Shown here in pieces: positions 34,610 through 45,513 of a stretch of DNA of 64,000 nt; the first letter of the stretch is position 1; each line of letters opens with the position of its first letter. The notes beneath the pieces were generated by a model. That model ran no database searches and was not told where the DNA came from. It worked only from the letters and a program-made list of their open reading frames with translations. Made by a program: the position numbers and the translations under genes. The DNA comes from Pandoraea captiosa (GTDB lineage: Bacteria > Pseudomonadota > Gammaproteobacteria > Burkholderiales > Burkholderiaceae), in assembly GCF_902459775.1 (NCBI RefSeq), contig NZ_CABPSQ010000009.1, positions 62,001 through 126,000 of the forward strand, in the 5' to 3' direction.

Positions 34610-36154
34610 TCAGAAGCGCGTCTCGCGCGCCGCACGCAGGAAGTTATCCAGCACCGGCGTGCAATCCAGAAACTCCGGACCGCCCGCGCGGTGAAACTCC
34701 GGATGCCACTGCAAGCCCATCACGAACGGCGCCTTGCGATAGCGAATCGCCTCAACCACGCCGTCTTCCGCGCACACGGCCTCCACACTCAGATCACGAC
34801 CGAGCGTCTTCACCGACTGGTGGTGAATCGAGTTGACGATCGGCACGTCCACCGGCGCGAGCATTTGCGCGAGCGACGACCCTTCGGGGAACGTGAGCGT
34901 GTGTCGGTTGTGCTCATACGTTTCGGTCACGTGCGGAATCGCCTCGGGCAAATCCGTCGCGATGTCCTGATGCAACGTGCCGCCGAAGGCCACGTTGATC
35001 AGTTGGCACCCACGGCACACCCCCAGAATCGGCTTACCCTGCTCCACGAACTCGTGCAGCAGCTCAAGCTCGTACATGTCGCGCATACGATCGCCTTGCC
35101 ATTCGTGGCGCGTCGCGACTTCCGAATAGGTCAGCGGGGAGACATCCGCCCCGCCCTGCAAGACCAGACCGTCGAGGTGCTTCGCGTAATCGTGCAGACG
35201 GATGTGGCTCGGGTGCAGCAAACCCTGCGTGTCGACCGTCGGGATCATGAACACCAGCACGTCGCGCGACATCACCCAGTGGGCGATCGACTCTTCGAGG
35301 TATTGCAGCGTCTTGCTGCGCAGCCCCTTCGAGCCCGGCTCAGGGTGGAAGATACGCGCGGAGATCCCGATCTTCAGCGTGCGCTGCGTGATGCGCTGTC
35401 CGGCGCGGTCGTACCAGGCGCGAAAACGCGCCGACATGATGCGACGCAGAACCGACCACGGCGAATCGCCCGCCTGCAAATACGACGGCTGACCGCCCAT
35501 CGAAGCCGGACTGCCGGGACGCGGCGCGCCCGAACCGAACGACGGCTGATGCGGCGGCTCCCCCCCACCAGCAGCACCGCCACCCACGCCTCCAGCTTCC
35601 GCGGTGCCACGGGTCGTTCCCGCTTCGCCGATGTTGCCCCCGGCGCTGCCGAGACCGGCTGCTTTGACGTCGTCGCCCGACTTCGGTATCGACGAACCGA
35701 TGGGATTGCGATCGGATGCCACCTCAGCCGCAGAACCTTGCCCCGTGGGCTTTGCCGCAGACTCAGGTGCCGTTGGCTTCTCGGCTTGCGCGTCGGCCGA
35801 CGCGGTGACTTCCGTGGGCGGCGCGGGACGTGTGAGCGTATCGGGGTTCGGCGGCATGTCCGGCGCCCCTTCAGCCGTGCCGGCAACGGGCTTGGCCGTA
35901 GGGCGCGGCGTCGACGGCGTGGCCGGTTCGACATACTCCGACCCGCTCGTGGCGGGCGCATCGGCAGGCGAGCCGCTCACTTTCCCGGCTTCCGGCCCGG
36001 AGGCCGATGAAGCGGCTGGGGGAGTGGAAGGAGACGCCGACGCGGGCGGCGCCGCTGTGGGCTTGCTCGTATCGGACTCGGGCCTCGACGTTGGCTGCGT
36101 TGGCTGCGTTGGCTGCGATGGCTTCGGCGATTTCGGATCTTGAGCGTCGGTCAT
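34610..36154 (-). CDS. Gamma-glutamyl-gamma-aminobutyrate hydrolase-like amidotransferase with long disordered N-terminus
   Basis: A 514-residue protein. Residues from about 258 to the end are a peptidase C26 / PuuD-like class I glutamine amidotransferase domain, with nucleophile C380 in GVCRGCQLINV and H484-x-E486 in LQWHPEFH completing the triad; the likely substrate is a gamma-glutamyl amide. Residues 1 to about 230 are low-complexity sequence rich in Pro, Ala, Ser, Thr and Gly, including a QPT triplet repeat, with no signal peptide or membrane segment. PuuD homologues are about 250 residues. A 9-bp DNA repeat encodes the QPT units. The start follows GTCATTTCAAAG without a strong ribosome site, so part of the extension could be untranslated, but the frame stays open with coding-like GC3. 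Confidence 0.85.
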   Translation of the reverse strand: MTDAQDPKSPKPSQPTQPTQPTSRPESDTSKPTAAPPASASPSTPPAASSASGPEAGKVSGSPADAPATSGSEYVEPATPSTPRPTAKPVAGTAEGAPDMPPNPDTLTRPAPPTEVTASADAQAEKPTAPESAAKPTGQGSAAEVASDRNPIGSSIPKSGDDVKAAGLGSAGGNIGEAGTTRGTAEAGGVGGGAAGGGEPPHQPSFGSGAPRPGSPASMGGQPSYLQAGDSPWSVLRRIMSARFRAWYDRAGQRITQRTLKIGISARIFHPEPGSKGLRSKTLQYLEESIAHWVMSRDVLVFMIPTVDTQGLLHPSHIRLHDYAKHLDGLVLQGGADVSPLTYSEVATRHEWQGDRMRDMYELELLHEFVEQGKPILGVCRGCQLINVAFGGTLHQDIATDLPEAIPHVTETYEHNRHTLTFPEGSSLAQMLAPVDVPIVNSIHHQSVKTLGRDLSVEAVCAEDGVVEAIRYRKAPFVMGLQWHPEFHRAGGPEFLDCTPVLDNFLRAARETRF

Positions 36155-36581
36155 GATGGCTTTGAAATGCGTCCTGAAAAGGTCGTGAGGACGAAGGGGA
36201 AAGAAGGATTGACCACGTCGGCCCGGGAATTATCCCGCCGCCACAATCCCGCCGCAACCGCATTACCGGAATCACAGGCACACACAGCCATACACCGGAG
36301 CGTCGCGCAGGCGCCTTCCAACAGGCGCCGAATTGATGATGGAACGGACGATGAAACCCTCTCACCCGGCCGATGTCGAAGATTTCTGTTACGCGAAGTA
36401 CGCGTCGCTCCTGCGCCGGACACCTTCCGATCAGGCCAGACGAGCCTTGTTTTCGCCGCGTATAATCGAGACAAGTTGCGCGACATTCACCGAATATTGC
36501 GCGAAGTTATCCTCGTTTATGAGGAATGGCTTGCCAGGACCGACGAGCGTCGGCGAGCACATTGGTACCAGGAGTTTGCAA
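36155..36581. other. Intergenic region between the amidotransferase and the YkvA-like gene
   Basis: A 427-bp divergent spacer. A perfect TATAAT is at 36461-36466 on the plus strand, about 115 bp before the YkvA-like start; its -35 region is poor. An open frame runs through part of it in frame with the YkvA-like gene, but it has no homology and the later GTG start is better supported. Nothing else is seen. Confidence 0.45.
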
Positions 36582-36863
36582 GTGAAGCGTTTTCTTCGTC
36601 TGTGGCAGATCGCCCGTCATGACTTCCGCGTGCTGTGGCATGCGGCCCGCGATCCGCGACGTCCGCGCTGGCTTCTGCCTGCCGTGGTGCTGCTCGCGGC
36701 CTATCTCGTGAGTCCCGTCGACCTGATTCCCGACTTCGTGCCGGTGTTCGGGTTGCTCGACGATGTCGTCGTGATCGGCATGGTCATCCACTGGCTCATC
36801 AAACGGTTGCCGGTGGACGTACGCGAGGACGCGCGCGCCCACGTTTTCACGCAGCGCGCCTGA
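36582..36863 (+). CDS. YkvA-like DUF1232 membrane protein
   Basis: A 93-residue small membrane protein. The DUF1232 core PRWLLPAVVLLAAYLVSPVDLIPDFVPVFGLLDDVVVIGMVIHWL forms two hydrophobic segments around the signature SPVDLIPDF. The function of the family is unknown. The GTG start at 36582 is preferred because GGAG lies 8 bases upstream and the domain begins soon after; the frame is open further upstream. Terminates at a hairpin shared with the convergent qor gene. Confidence 0.82.
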   Translation: MKRFLRLWQIARHDFRVLWHAARDPRRPRWLLPAVVLLAAYLVSPVDLIPDFVPVFGLLDDVVVIGMVIHWLIKRLPVDVREDARAHVFTQRA

Positions 36864-36886
36864 TATCGGGCAAGCCCGCCACAATG

Positions 36887-36914
36887 AAAAAGGGACGCCG
36901 AGGCGTCCCTTTTT
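36887..36914. terminator. Bidirectional intrinsic terminator between YkvA-like gene and qor
   Basis: AAAAA-GGGACGCC-GA-GGCGTCCC-TTTTT is a perfect hairpin with an A run before and a T run after it, so it works for the converging genes on both strands. Confidence 0.92.
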
Positions 36915-36956
36915 CGTCTTGCCTTTCCCACTGGCGACTGGCGTCTGGCAAAACAC

Positions 36957-37931
36957 TCAGGGCATGAGCAAGGTCGAGCCGGTGGTCTTGCGCGACTCGA
37001 GATCGCGGTGCGCCTGCGCGACGTCGGACAGCGCATATCGCTGGTTGACCTCGATCTTCACGGTGCCGTTGCCGACCACCTCGAACAACTCGTTCGCCGT
37101 GGCTTCGAGATCGGCCCGCTTGGCGGTGTAGTTGAAGAGCGTCGGGCGTGTGAAGAACAGCGATCCACGTGAGACCAGATCGCTGGTATTGATCTGCGCG
37201 ACGGGGCCGGAAGCATTGCCGAAGTTCACCATCATGCCCAGCGGACGCAGGCAATCGAGCGAGCCCATGAAGGTGTCCTTGCCAATGGAGTCGTAGACGA
37301 CGGGCACACCTTCGCCGCCAGTGATCTCCTTCACGCGTTCGACGAAGTTCTCACGCGTATAGACGATGGGGTGATCGCAGCCGTGTGCACGCACCAGCGC
37401 CGCCTTCTCGTCGGAGCCGACGGTGCCGATGACCGTCGCGCCGAGCGCCTTTGCCCACTGACACACGATCAGGCCCACGCCGCCGGCGGCCGCATGAATC
37501 AGAATCGTGTCGCCTGCCTTGACCGGATACGCGCGACGCAGCAGATATTGCGCCGTCATGCCCTGGAGCATCATGGCCGCCGCCTGATCGTCGGAGACGG
37601 TCTCCGGCAGGCGCACGAGCGGTGCCGCCGGCATCACGCGCGCCTGCGAGTAAGCGCCGCACGGGCGGCTTGCGTATGCGACCCGGTCACCGGGCTTCAC
37701 ATGCGTCACGCCCTCGCCCACCGCTTCGACCACGCCAGCCGCTTCCATGCCCAATCCGGCAGGCAGCGGCTGCGGGTAAAGACCGGTGCGGAAATACACG
37801 TCGATGTAGTTCAGACCGACGGCGTTATGGCGCACCCGCGCTTCGCCCGGCCCCGGTTCGCCGACTTCGACGTCGACCCACTGCATCACTTCCGGCCCGC
37901 CGTTCTGTTCGATACGAATTGCTTTCGTCAT
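36957..37931 (-). CDS. qor: NADPH:quinone oxidoreductase (zeta-crystallin type)
   Basis: A 324-residue medium-chain reductase of the Qor type without zinc ligands. MTKAIRIEQNGGPEVMQWVDV, RHNAVGLNYIDVYFRTGLYP, the Rossmann motif HAAAGGVGLIVCQWAKALG and VYDSIGKDTFMGSLDCLRP are all typical. It reduces quinones by one electron using NADPH. It is 34 bp after mgsA on the same strand and may be the last gene of an SDR-mgsA-qor transcript. Confidence 0.92.
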   Translation of the reverse strand: MTKAIRIEQNGGPEVMQWVDVEVGEPGPGEARVRHNAVGLNYIDVYFRTGLYPQPLPAGLGMEAAGVVEAVGEGVTHVKPGDRVAYASRPCGAYSQARVMPAAPLVRLPETVSDDQAAAMMLQGMTAQYLLRRAYPVKAGDTILIHAAAGGVGLIVCQWAKALGATVIGTVGSDEKAALVRAHGCDHPIVYTRENFVERVKEITGGEGVPVVYDSIGKDTFMGSLDCLRPLGMMVNFGNASGPVAQINTSDLVSRGSLFFTRPTLFNYTAKRADLEATANELFEVVGNGTVKIEVNQRYALSDVAQAHRDLESRKTTGSTLLMP

Positions 37932-37965
37932 CCTCGTTCTCTCTCTCGATGGGTGGGGTTTGTCG

Positions 37966-38409
37966 TCAGGCGGATGGCTGCGCCGTCGCTTCCGTTGCTT
38001 CCCTTGCCAGACGCACGATCAGTTGCTCCAACAACAGACGCGCCGTCGCGCTGTTCGTCGCGCACGGCACGTTGTGCACATCGCACGCACGCACCAGCGC
38101 GTTGATATCGGGTTCATGCGGCTGCGGCGTCATGGGGTCACGCAGGAAGAGCACCATGTCGACGCGGCCCTCTGCGAGTTGCGCGCCAATCTGCAAGTCG
38201 CCGCCGTGCGGGCCCGAGAGCATACGCTCCACGTCGAGGCCCAGCTCGCTGGCAATGCGCCCGCCGGTCGTGCCCGTGGCGACAAGCCGGCATTGCCGCA
38301 GCACGTCGACATAGTCGCGCGCGACTGCCAGGATCTCGTCCTTCTTCTTGTCGTGGGCAATGAGGGCAATGCGAACAGCGGGGACTTTGGGTACCGTTGA
38401 AACCGTCAT
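37966..38409 (-). CDS. mgsA: Methylglyoxal synthase
   Basis: A 147-residue enzyme converting dihydroxyacetone phosphate to methylglyoxal and phosphate, a bypass of lower glycolysis when phosphate is short. [54 protein letters not shown] and [22 protein letters not shown] carry the catalytic aspartates and the phosphate site. Length is normal for the family. It lies 69 bp after the SDR gene and 34 bp before qor; an enzyme that can reduce carbonyls next to a methylglyoxal source is a sensible pairing. Confidence 0.94.
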   Translation of the reverse strand: MTVSTVPKVPAVRIALIAHDKKKDEILAVARDYVDVLRQCRLVATGTTGGRIASELGLDVERMLSGPHGGDLQIGAQLAEGRVDMVLFLRDPMTPQPHEPDINALVRACDVHNVPCATNSATARLLLEQLIVRLAREATEATAQPSA

Positions 38410-38478
38410 CGATGCGCTTCCCTGAGCTTGATGTGGGTGAGGTAAGTGTTGAACGCAGGCGTCACCGTTCGTACGGGA

Positions 38479-39258
38479 TCAGAACGTGCCCGGATAAGCG
38501 CCGCCGTCAATGAGTATGTTCTGTCCGGTGATGTAGCCTGCCTTGGCGCTGCAAAGGAAGGCGCAGGTTGCACCGAACTCTTCCGGCTGCCCGAAGCGCC
38601 GCGCAGGAATTGCCGCAGCGCGCTGGCCGCGCGCGTCCTCGACGCTCTGGCCCGTCTTTGCCGCAGACGCCTGCATGGTCGCGTTCAGACGATCGGTATC
38701 GAACGCGCCAGGCAACAGGTTGTTGATGGTCACGTTGTTCGCCACCGTCGTACGTGCAATGCCCGCGACGAAACCGGTCAGGCCTGAACGGGCGCCATTG
38801 GACAAGCCCAGAATGTCGATGGGGGCCTTCACGGCCGAGGACGTGATGTTCACGATCCGTCCGAAGCCGCGGGAGATCATGCCGTCCACGGTGGCCTTGA
38901 TCAGTTCGATGGGGGTCAGCATGTTGGCGTCGAGCGCGCGGATCCAGTCGTCTCGCCGCCAGTCGCGGAAGTCGCCCGGCGGCGGACCGCCAGCATTCGT
39001 CACGAGGATGTCCGGCTGCGGGCACGCGGCCAGCGCCTTCGCGCGGCCTTCCGGCGTGGTGATGTCGCAGGCCACGGCGCTCACTTGCACACCCGTGGCA
39101 GTGCGGATCTCGCTGGCGGCGGCGTCGAGCGCGTCGGCCGTGCGCGCGACGATCACGACGTTGACGCCCGCCTCGGCCAGCGCCTGGGCGCAGGCACGCC
39201 CCAGCCCCTTGCTCGCGCCGCACACCAGCGCGGTGCGGCCCTTGATACCCAGATCCAT
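38479..39258 (-). CDS. Short-chain dehydrogenase/reductase
   Basis: A 259-residue SDR, family of 3-oxoacyl-ACP reductase-like proteins. Cofactor site CGASKGLGRAC, NAGGPPPGDF near residue 85 (a variant of NNAG seen in one SDR subgroup), and GQNILIDGGAYPGTF at the C-terminus. The usual catalytic Y-x-x-x-K is replaced in the expected position by the stretch LGLSNGARSGL, that is N-x-x-R in place of Y-x-x-K. Start at MDLGIKGRTAL; a TTG two codons earlier is possible. Probably first gene of a run with mgsA and qor. Confidence 0.87.
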   Translation of the reverse strand: MDLGIKGRTALVCGASKGLGRACAQALAEAGVNVVIVARTADALDAAASEIRTATGVQVSAVACDITTPEGRAKALAACPQPDILVTNAGGPPPGDFRDWRRDDWIRALDANMLTPIELIKATVDGMISRGFGRIVNITSSAVKAPIDILGLSNGARSGLTGFVAGIARTTVANNVTINNLLPGAFDTDRLNATMQASAAKTGQSVEDARGQRAAAIPARRFGQPEEFGATCAFLCSAKAGYITGQNILIDGGAYPGTF

Positions 39259-39472
39259 GGTCAACCTTCAAGACAATTGATGCATTGGCGATAGGCTGCT
39301 GTGCAGCCGTCTTGCAGCGATTCTAAGGGAATCGCGCGCCTGCCGCTGAGTGTCGGGACATACGGCGGCGGACCAAAACCCGGACCGGCCTCGCCCGCAT
39401 CGGCTAAAATCGCGGCCATGCGCGCTATACCGTGACATTCCGATCCGGTGGCCCAGCCTCACATTGCCTGCC
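39259..39472. promoter_or_regulatory. Divergent promoter region of the SDR gene and upp
   Basis: Shared 214-bp spacer. TAAAAT near 39405 on the plus strand is a plausible -10 box for upp. No operator is recognised. Confidence 0.35.
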
Positions 39473-40123
39473 ATGAAACAAGACACCCGCTTCCCGAATC
39501 TCTTCATCTGCGATCACCCCCTGATCCAGCACAAGCTCTCGCACATGCGCGACAAGGAAACGTCGACGCGCACGTTTCGCGGCCTGTTGCGCGAAATCAC
39601 GCTGCTCATGGGCTACGAGATCACGCGCGATCTGCCGCTCACGACCGAGCGCATCGATACGCCGATGGTGGAAATGGATGCCCCCGTCATCGCCGGCAAG
39701 AAGCTCGCGATCGTGCCGGTGCTGCGTGCCGGCGTGGGCATGAGCGACGGTCTGCTCGACCTGGTGCCCTCGGCACGTGTGGGCCACATCGGCGTGTACC
39801 GCGACGAACAGCATCGCCCGGTGGAATATCTCGTGCGCCTGCCGGACGTGAACGATCGTCGCTTCATTCTGTGCGACCCGATGGTGGCGACCGGTTATTC
39901 GGCCGTCCATGCCGTGGACGTGCTGGTCAAGCGCGGCGTGGCCGAGGAGAACATTGCGTTTCTCGCGCTGGTGGCCGCACCGGAAGGCGTGAAGGTGTTG
40001 CACGACGCGCACCCGGGCGTGAAGTTGTACGTCGCTTCGCTCGATGAGCGTCTGGACGATCACGCCTACATCATTCCGGGTCTGGGCGACGCAGGCGACC
40101 GCCTGTTCGGCACCAAGAACTGA
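39473..40123 (+). CDS. upp: Uracil phosphoribosyltransferase
   Basis: A 216-residue pyrimidine-salvage enzyme making UMP from uracil and [57 protein letters not shown], the PRPP loop [19 protein letters not shown] and [16 protein letters not shown] are all conserved. Length is close to the family norm of 208-216. Followed by a strong terminator; single gene. Confidence 0.96.
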   Translation: MKQDTRFPNLFICDHPLIQHKLSHMRDKETSTRTFRGLLREITLLMGYEITRDLPLTTERIDTPMVEMDAPVIAGKKLAIVPVLRAGVGMSDGLLDLVPSARVGHIGVYRDEQHRPVEYLVRLPDVNDRRFILCDPMVATGYSAVHAVDVLVKRGVAEENIAFLALVAAPEGVKVLHDAHPGVKLYVASLDERLDDHAYIIPGLGDAGDRLFGTKN

Positions 40124-40127
40124 CGAT

Positions 40128-40155
40128 AAAAGCCCCGGTCTCCCGGGGCTTTTTT
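40128..40155 (+). terminator. Intrinsic terminator after upp
   Basis: AAAAGCCCCGG and CCGGGGCTTTT form an 11-bp stem with a very short loop and continuing T. It overlaps the last codon of the convergent EamA gene. Confidence 0.92.
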
Positions 40156-41086
40156 ATTGGCTCGGGCCGCGCGACGCCCTGCGGCGCGTGGCCATCGCCA
40201 CACCGATGGCCGCCAGCACCATTCCGCCCCACGCCAGCGGCGGCATGTGCTCCCCGACCATCAGCCATGCGGCGAGCGCCGCTGCGGGCGGCACGAGGAA
40301 GAACAACGCCGACACACGCGACGCCTCCCCGCGCCGGATCATCGCCAGCAATAGCGAAATCGCCACGATGGAATTGCCGATCACGAGATAGACCAGCGTG
40401 AGCCCGAGTTGCCACGTCCAGTCGACGCGCATCGGTTCGAGCCACCACGCGAGCGGCAGCGTTGCCGCGAACCCCACGGCGTACTGCACCAGATTCGACG
40501 TAATCGGGTGCTGGCCCAGCCCGAAGCGCTTTTCGTACAGCGTGCCGCAGGTGATCGCCCCAAGCGCCACGAACGTGAGCACCAGCCCCAGCGCCGAAGT
40601 CGCCTCCACCGCCGAGCGGGCCACGATGACGAGCGCCGCGCCCGCCAGTCCCAGTCCGAGCCCGATCCAGTTCAGGCCGCTGACGCGCTCGCCGACCAGA
40701 TGCGGCACCGCCAACGCCACGAGAATCGGTTGCAGCGACGTGATCAGCGCCACGCTGCCCGCCGACACACCGAGCCGCAGGGACAGATACGTCATGCTGA
40801 AGTACAGTGCCTGAATCAGCAGACCGATCACGACGAGATGCCCCCAGGCAGCCGCCGTCTTCGGCAGCGGGGGACGCATGACGATCGCCAGCGGCGCGAG
40901 CAGCACGAGCACAAGACCGTAGCGCAACGCCAGGAAGGTCAGCGGATCGGCATAGTCCAGACCGATCTTGGCGACGGTGAAGCCGACCGACCACAGGAAC
41001 AGGAAGATGAGCGGCGCGGCGCGCAGCCATAGCGGATCGTGAGCGACGCCGGTGCGCACCGGCTCCAGCGAAGATTTCAGGGACAT
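40154..41086 (-). CDS. EamA/DMT-family transporter
   Basis: A 310-residue drug/metabolite transporter with ten hydrophobic segments in two repeats, each an EamA domain (LIFLFLWSVGFTVAKIGLDYADPLTFLALRY at the start; MIRRGEASRVSALFFLVPPAAALAAWLMVGE in repeat two). Exporters or importers of small metabolites; no substrate can be deduced. Start at MSLKSSLEPVRTG; GGGGAGGA in the leader is about 12 bases upstream. It converges on upp. Confidence 0.88.
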   Translation of the reverse strand: MSLKSSLEPVRTGVAHDPLWLRAAPLIFLFLWSVGFTVAKIGLDYADPLTFLALRYGLVLVLLAPLAIVMRPPLPKTAAAWGHLVVIGLLIQALYFSMTYLSLRLGVSAGSVALITSLQPILVALAVPHLVGERVSGLNWIGLGLGLAGAALVIVARSAVEATSALGLVLTFVALGAITCGTLYEKRFGLGQHPITSNLVQYAVGFAATLPLAWWLEPMRVDWTWQLGLTLVYLVIGNSIVAISLLLAMIRRGEASRVSALFFLVPPAAALAAWLMVGEHMPPLAWGGMVLAAIGVAMATRRRASRGPSQ

Positions 41087-41204
41087 CGTCTTGGGGAGGA
41101 TCCTTTTCCTTTTTATTGTTGGATGGGCGATGCCGCGTGCGTCGTGCAGCGCCGCGACATCACCTGAGTACGACCTTGACGCGTACCGGCGCCTTAGCTG
41201 CACC

Positions 41205-42884
<1,680 letters not shown>

Positions 42885-43185
42885 GCGAGACCTCGGCGGT
42901 AGACACGGCGCGGCTCGTGACACGGCGCAGCAAACACCCGTGGCACGGTGCGGCGGCATGATAAAATTGCCTCCGATTATAGCGGCAGGTATCGCCGCTC
43001 GGACTGCACCGCCCCGAAATGCCCCTGAGATCGACCGGATCCGTGTGAGGCAACGGGGCGGCTGGACAATCGGCGCCCGCGACCCCGGTGGTGGCGGGCG
43101 CTCCCGTTTCAACGGTTGGCCGCGCCGCACTGCGCGGGCCGGCAGAGCATACTTCGCCGCACAGCGCGGCACGACGGAGAAATTC
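42885..43185. other. Intergenic region between the HerA-like gene and yebC
   Basis: A 301-bp divergent spacer. TATAAT on the minus strand (42981-42976) is a possible -10 box for the HerA-like gene, with a poor -35. Otherwise nothing recognised. Confidence 0.4.
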
Positions 43186-43911
43186 ATGGCGGGTCATAGC
43201 AAATGGGCCAACATCAAGCACAAGAAGGCAGCGGCAGATGCCAAGCGCGGTAAAGTCTGGACACGTCTGATCAAGGAAATCACGGTCGCGGCCCGTCTGG
43301 GCGGGGGGGACGCCGACAGCAACCCGCGCCTGCGCCTGGCCGTGGAAAAGGCCGCGGACGCCAACATGCCCAAGGACAACGTCAAGCGCGCGATCGATCG
43401 CGGCGTGGGCGGTCTGGACGGCGCGAACTACGAAGAGATCCGCTACGAAGGCTATGGCATCAACGGTGCTGCGGTGATCGTCGACACCATGACGGACAAC
43501 CGCGTTCGCACGGTGGCGGAAGTGCGCCATGCCTTCTCGAAGTTCGGCGGCAACATGGGTACCGACGGTTCGGTGGCATTCCTCTTCACGCATTGCGGCC
43601 AGTTCCTGTTCTCGCCGGAAACCCCGGAAGACAAGCTGATGGAAGTGGCGCTCGACGCCGGCGCCGACGACGTCATCACGAACGACGACGGCAGTTTCGA
43701 GGTCGTATGCCCGCCCAACGATTTCCAGTCGGTGAAGGACAAGCTCGAAGCCGCGGGTCTGAAGGCCGAAGTCGCGGAAGTCACGATGAAGCCGCAAACC
43801 GAAGTGGTCTTCACCGGCGATGACGCCGTGAAGATGCAAAAGCTGCTCGACGCGCTCGAAAACCTCGACGACGTGCAGGACGTATTCACCAACGCCGTCA
43901 TCGAGGAATAA
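43186..43911 (+). CDS. yebC: YebC/PmpR-family protein
   Basis: A 241-residue member of the YebC/PmpR/TACO1 family. [23 protein letters not shown] is the invariant N-terminus, and [19 protein letters not shown] and [15 protein letters not shown] follow. Members have been described as transcription regulators and, more recently, as factors that relieve ribosome stalling. Starts the conserved housekeeping block; purD begins one base after its stop. Confidence 0.95.
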   Translation: MAGHSKWANIKHKKAAADAKRGKVWTRLIKEITVAARLGGGDADSNPRLRLAVEKAADANMPKDNVKRAIDRGVGGLDGANYEEIRYEGYGINGAAVIVDTMTDNRVRTVAEVRHAFSKFGGNMGTDGSVAFLFTHCGQFLFSPETPEDKLMEVALDAGADDVITNDDGSFEVVCPPNDFQSVKDKLEAAGLKAEVAEVTMKPQTEVVFTGDDAVKMQKLLDALENLDDVQDVFTNAVIEE

Positions 43912-43912
43912 G

Positions 43913-45190
43913 ATGAAAATTCTGGTTGTGGGCTCGGGTGGCCGCGAACACGCGCTGGCCTGGAAGCTTGCCCAATCGCCGCGTATCCAACTGGTCTATG
44001 TCGCGCCGGGTAACGGCGGCACGGCGCTCGACGAGCGCCTGCGCAACGTGCCGATCAGCGACCCGAACGTGCTCGCCGAATTCGCCGCACGCGAAGGCAT
44101 TGCGCTCACCGTGGTGGGTCCGGAAACGCCGCTCGCCGCCGGTATCGTCAATATCTTCCGCGCCCGTGGCCTGAAGATCTTCGGCCCGACGAAGGAAGCC
44201 GCACAACTCGAATCGTCGAAGGACTTTGCCAAGGCGTTCATGAAGCGTCACGGCATCCCGACGGCCGATTACGAGACCTTCGCCGACGCGGCCGCCGCAC
44301 ACGCCTACATCGATGCCAAGGGCGCACCGATCGTCATCAAGGCCGACGGTCTGGCCGCCGGCAAGGGCGTGGTCGTGGCGATGTCGCTCGAAGAAGCGCA
44401 CAACGCCGTGGACATGATGCTCGCGGACAACAAGCTCGGCGACGCCGGCGCACGCGTGGTGATCGAGGAGTTCCTCCAGGGCGAGGAAGCCAGCTTCATC
44501 GTGATGGTCGACGGCAAGAATGTACTGCCGCTCGCTACCTCGCAGGATCACAAGCGCCTGCTGGACAACGATCAGGGCCCGAACACCGGCGGCATGGGGG
44601 CTTACTCGCCCGCGCCGATCGTCACGCCGCAGATCCACGCACGCGTCATGCGCGAGATCATCATGCCGACCGTGCGCGGCATGGAGACCGACGGCATTCG
44701 CTTCACCGGCTTCCTGTATGCCGGCCTGATGATCGATGCAGACGGCAACGTCAAGACGCTCGAATTCAACTGCCGCATGGGCGACCCGGAAACGCAGCCG
44801 ATCATGGCGCGACTCAAGGGCGACTTCTCGGTGGTGGTCGAACACGCGATCGCCGGCACGCTCGACAAGATCGAACTCGACTGGGACCGTCGTTATGCGC
44901 TGGGCGTGGTGCTCGCCGCCCACGGCTACCCGGACACGCCGCGCAAGGGCGACCGCATCTCGGAAATCCCGGCGGAGACCGACGAGTGCGTGACGTTCCA
45001 TGCGGGCACCCAGCTCGAGAACGACGTGCTTCAGGTCACCGGCGGGCGCGTGCTGTGCGTGGTCGGTCTGTCGGATACCGTGCGTGGCGCGCAAAGCGTG
45101 GCCTACCAGACCGTCAACCAGATCAATTTCGACGGCATGCAGTATCGTCACGACATCGGCAACCGCGCCCTGGCGCGCAAGCCGGAATAA
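43913..45190 (+). CDS. purD: Phosphoribosylamine--glycine ligase
   Basis: A 425-residue ATP-grasp ligase for the second step of purine synthesis. MKILVVGSGGREHALAWKLAQS, VVGPETPLAAGI, FGPTKEAAQLESSKDFAK, KADGLAAGKGVVVAM and EFNCRMGDPETQPIMARL are conserved, and length is normal. It begins one base after the yebC stop. Ends at a strong terminator, so hemF downstream needs another promoter. Confidence 0.97.
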   Translation: MKILVVGSGGREHALAWKLAQSPRIQLVYVAPGNGGTALDERLRNVPISDPNVLAEFAAREGIALTVVGPETPLAAGIVNIFRARGLKIFGPTKEAAQLESSKDFAKAFMKRHGIPTADYETFADAAAAHAYIDAKGAPIVIKADGLAAGKGVVVAMSLEEAHNAVDMMLADNKLGDAGARVVIEEFLQGEEASFIVMVDGKNVLPLATSQDHKRLLDNDQGPNTGGMGAYSPAPIVTPQIHARVMREIIMPTVRGMETDGIRFTGFLYAGLMIDADGNVKTLEFNCRMGDPETQPIMARLKGDFSVVVEHAIAGTLDKIELDWDRRYALGVVLAAHGYPDTPRKGDRISEIPAETDECVTFHAGTQLENDVLQVTGGRVLCVVGLSDTVRGAQSVAYQTVNQINFDGMQYRHDIGNRALARKPE

Positions 45191-45261
45191 GCGGGAGCTA
45201 GCCGGAACGAGGCGGTGAGCGTCGGTCGGTCGGCGCACCGCAACGCGATTCGGTAACAAGG

Positions 45262-45305
45262 ACAACGGCCCGGAGGACTTCACGTCTTCCGGGCCGTTGT
45301 CTTTT
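45262..45305 (+). terminator. Intrinsic terminator after purD
   Basis: ACAACGGCCCGGAGGAC and GTCTTCCGGGCCGTTGT form a 17-bp stem with one G-U pair and a 5-base loop, then CTTTT. The region 45191-45513 has nothing else I can assign besides the mscS leader. Confidence 0.92.
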
Positions 45306-45513
45306 GGACGGGGCACCGGGGGCGCTATCGGCGAGCCGGAACGCTTTGGGGACCGTCACATCCGCCAAGCGCTGCGATTGACAAGCGCAGGGCAAATTGG
45401 CACGCTGGCGTCGCGTGACACTGGAAGTTCACTTCCCGGCGACCCGCATCCGGCCAGCCCCGGCGGAATTCATGCAGTTTTCCCGACAGACCCCTCGCTC
45501 GACGGAGACTTAC

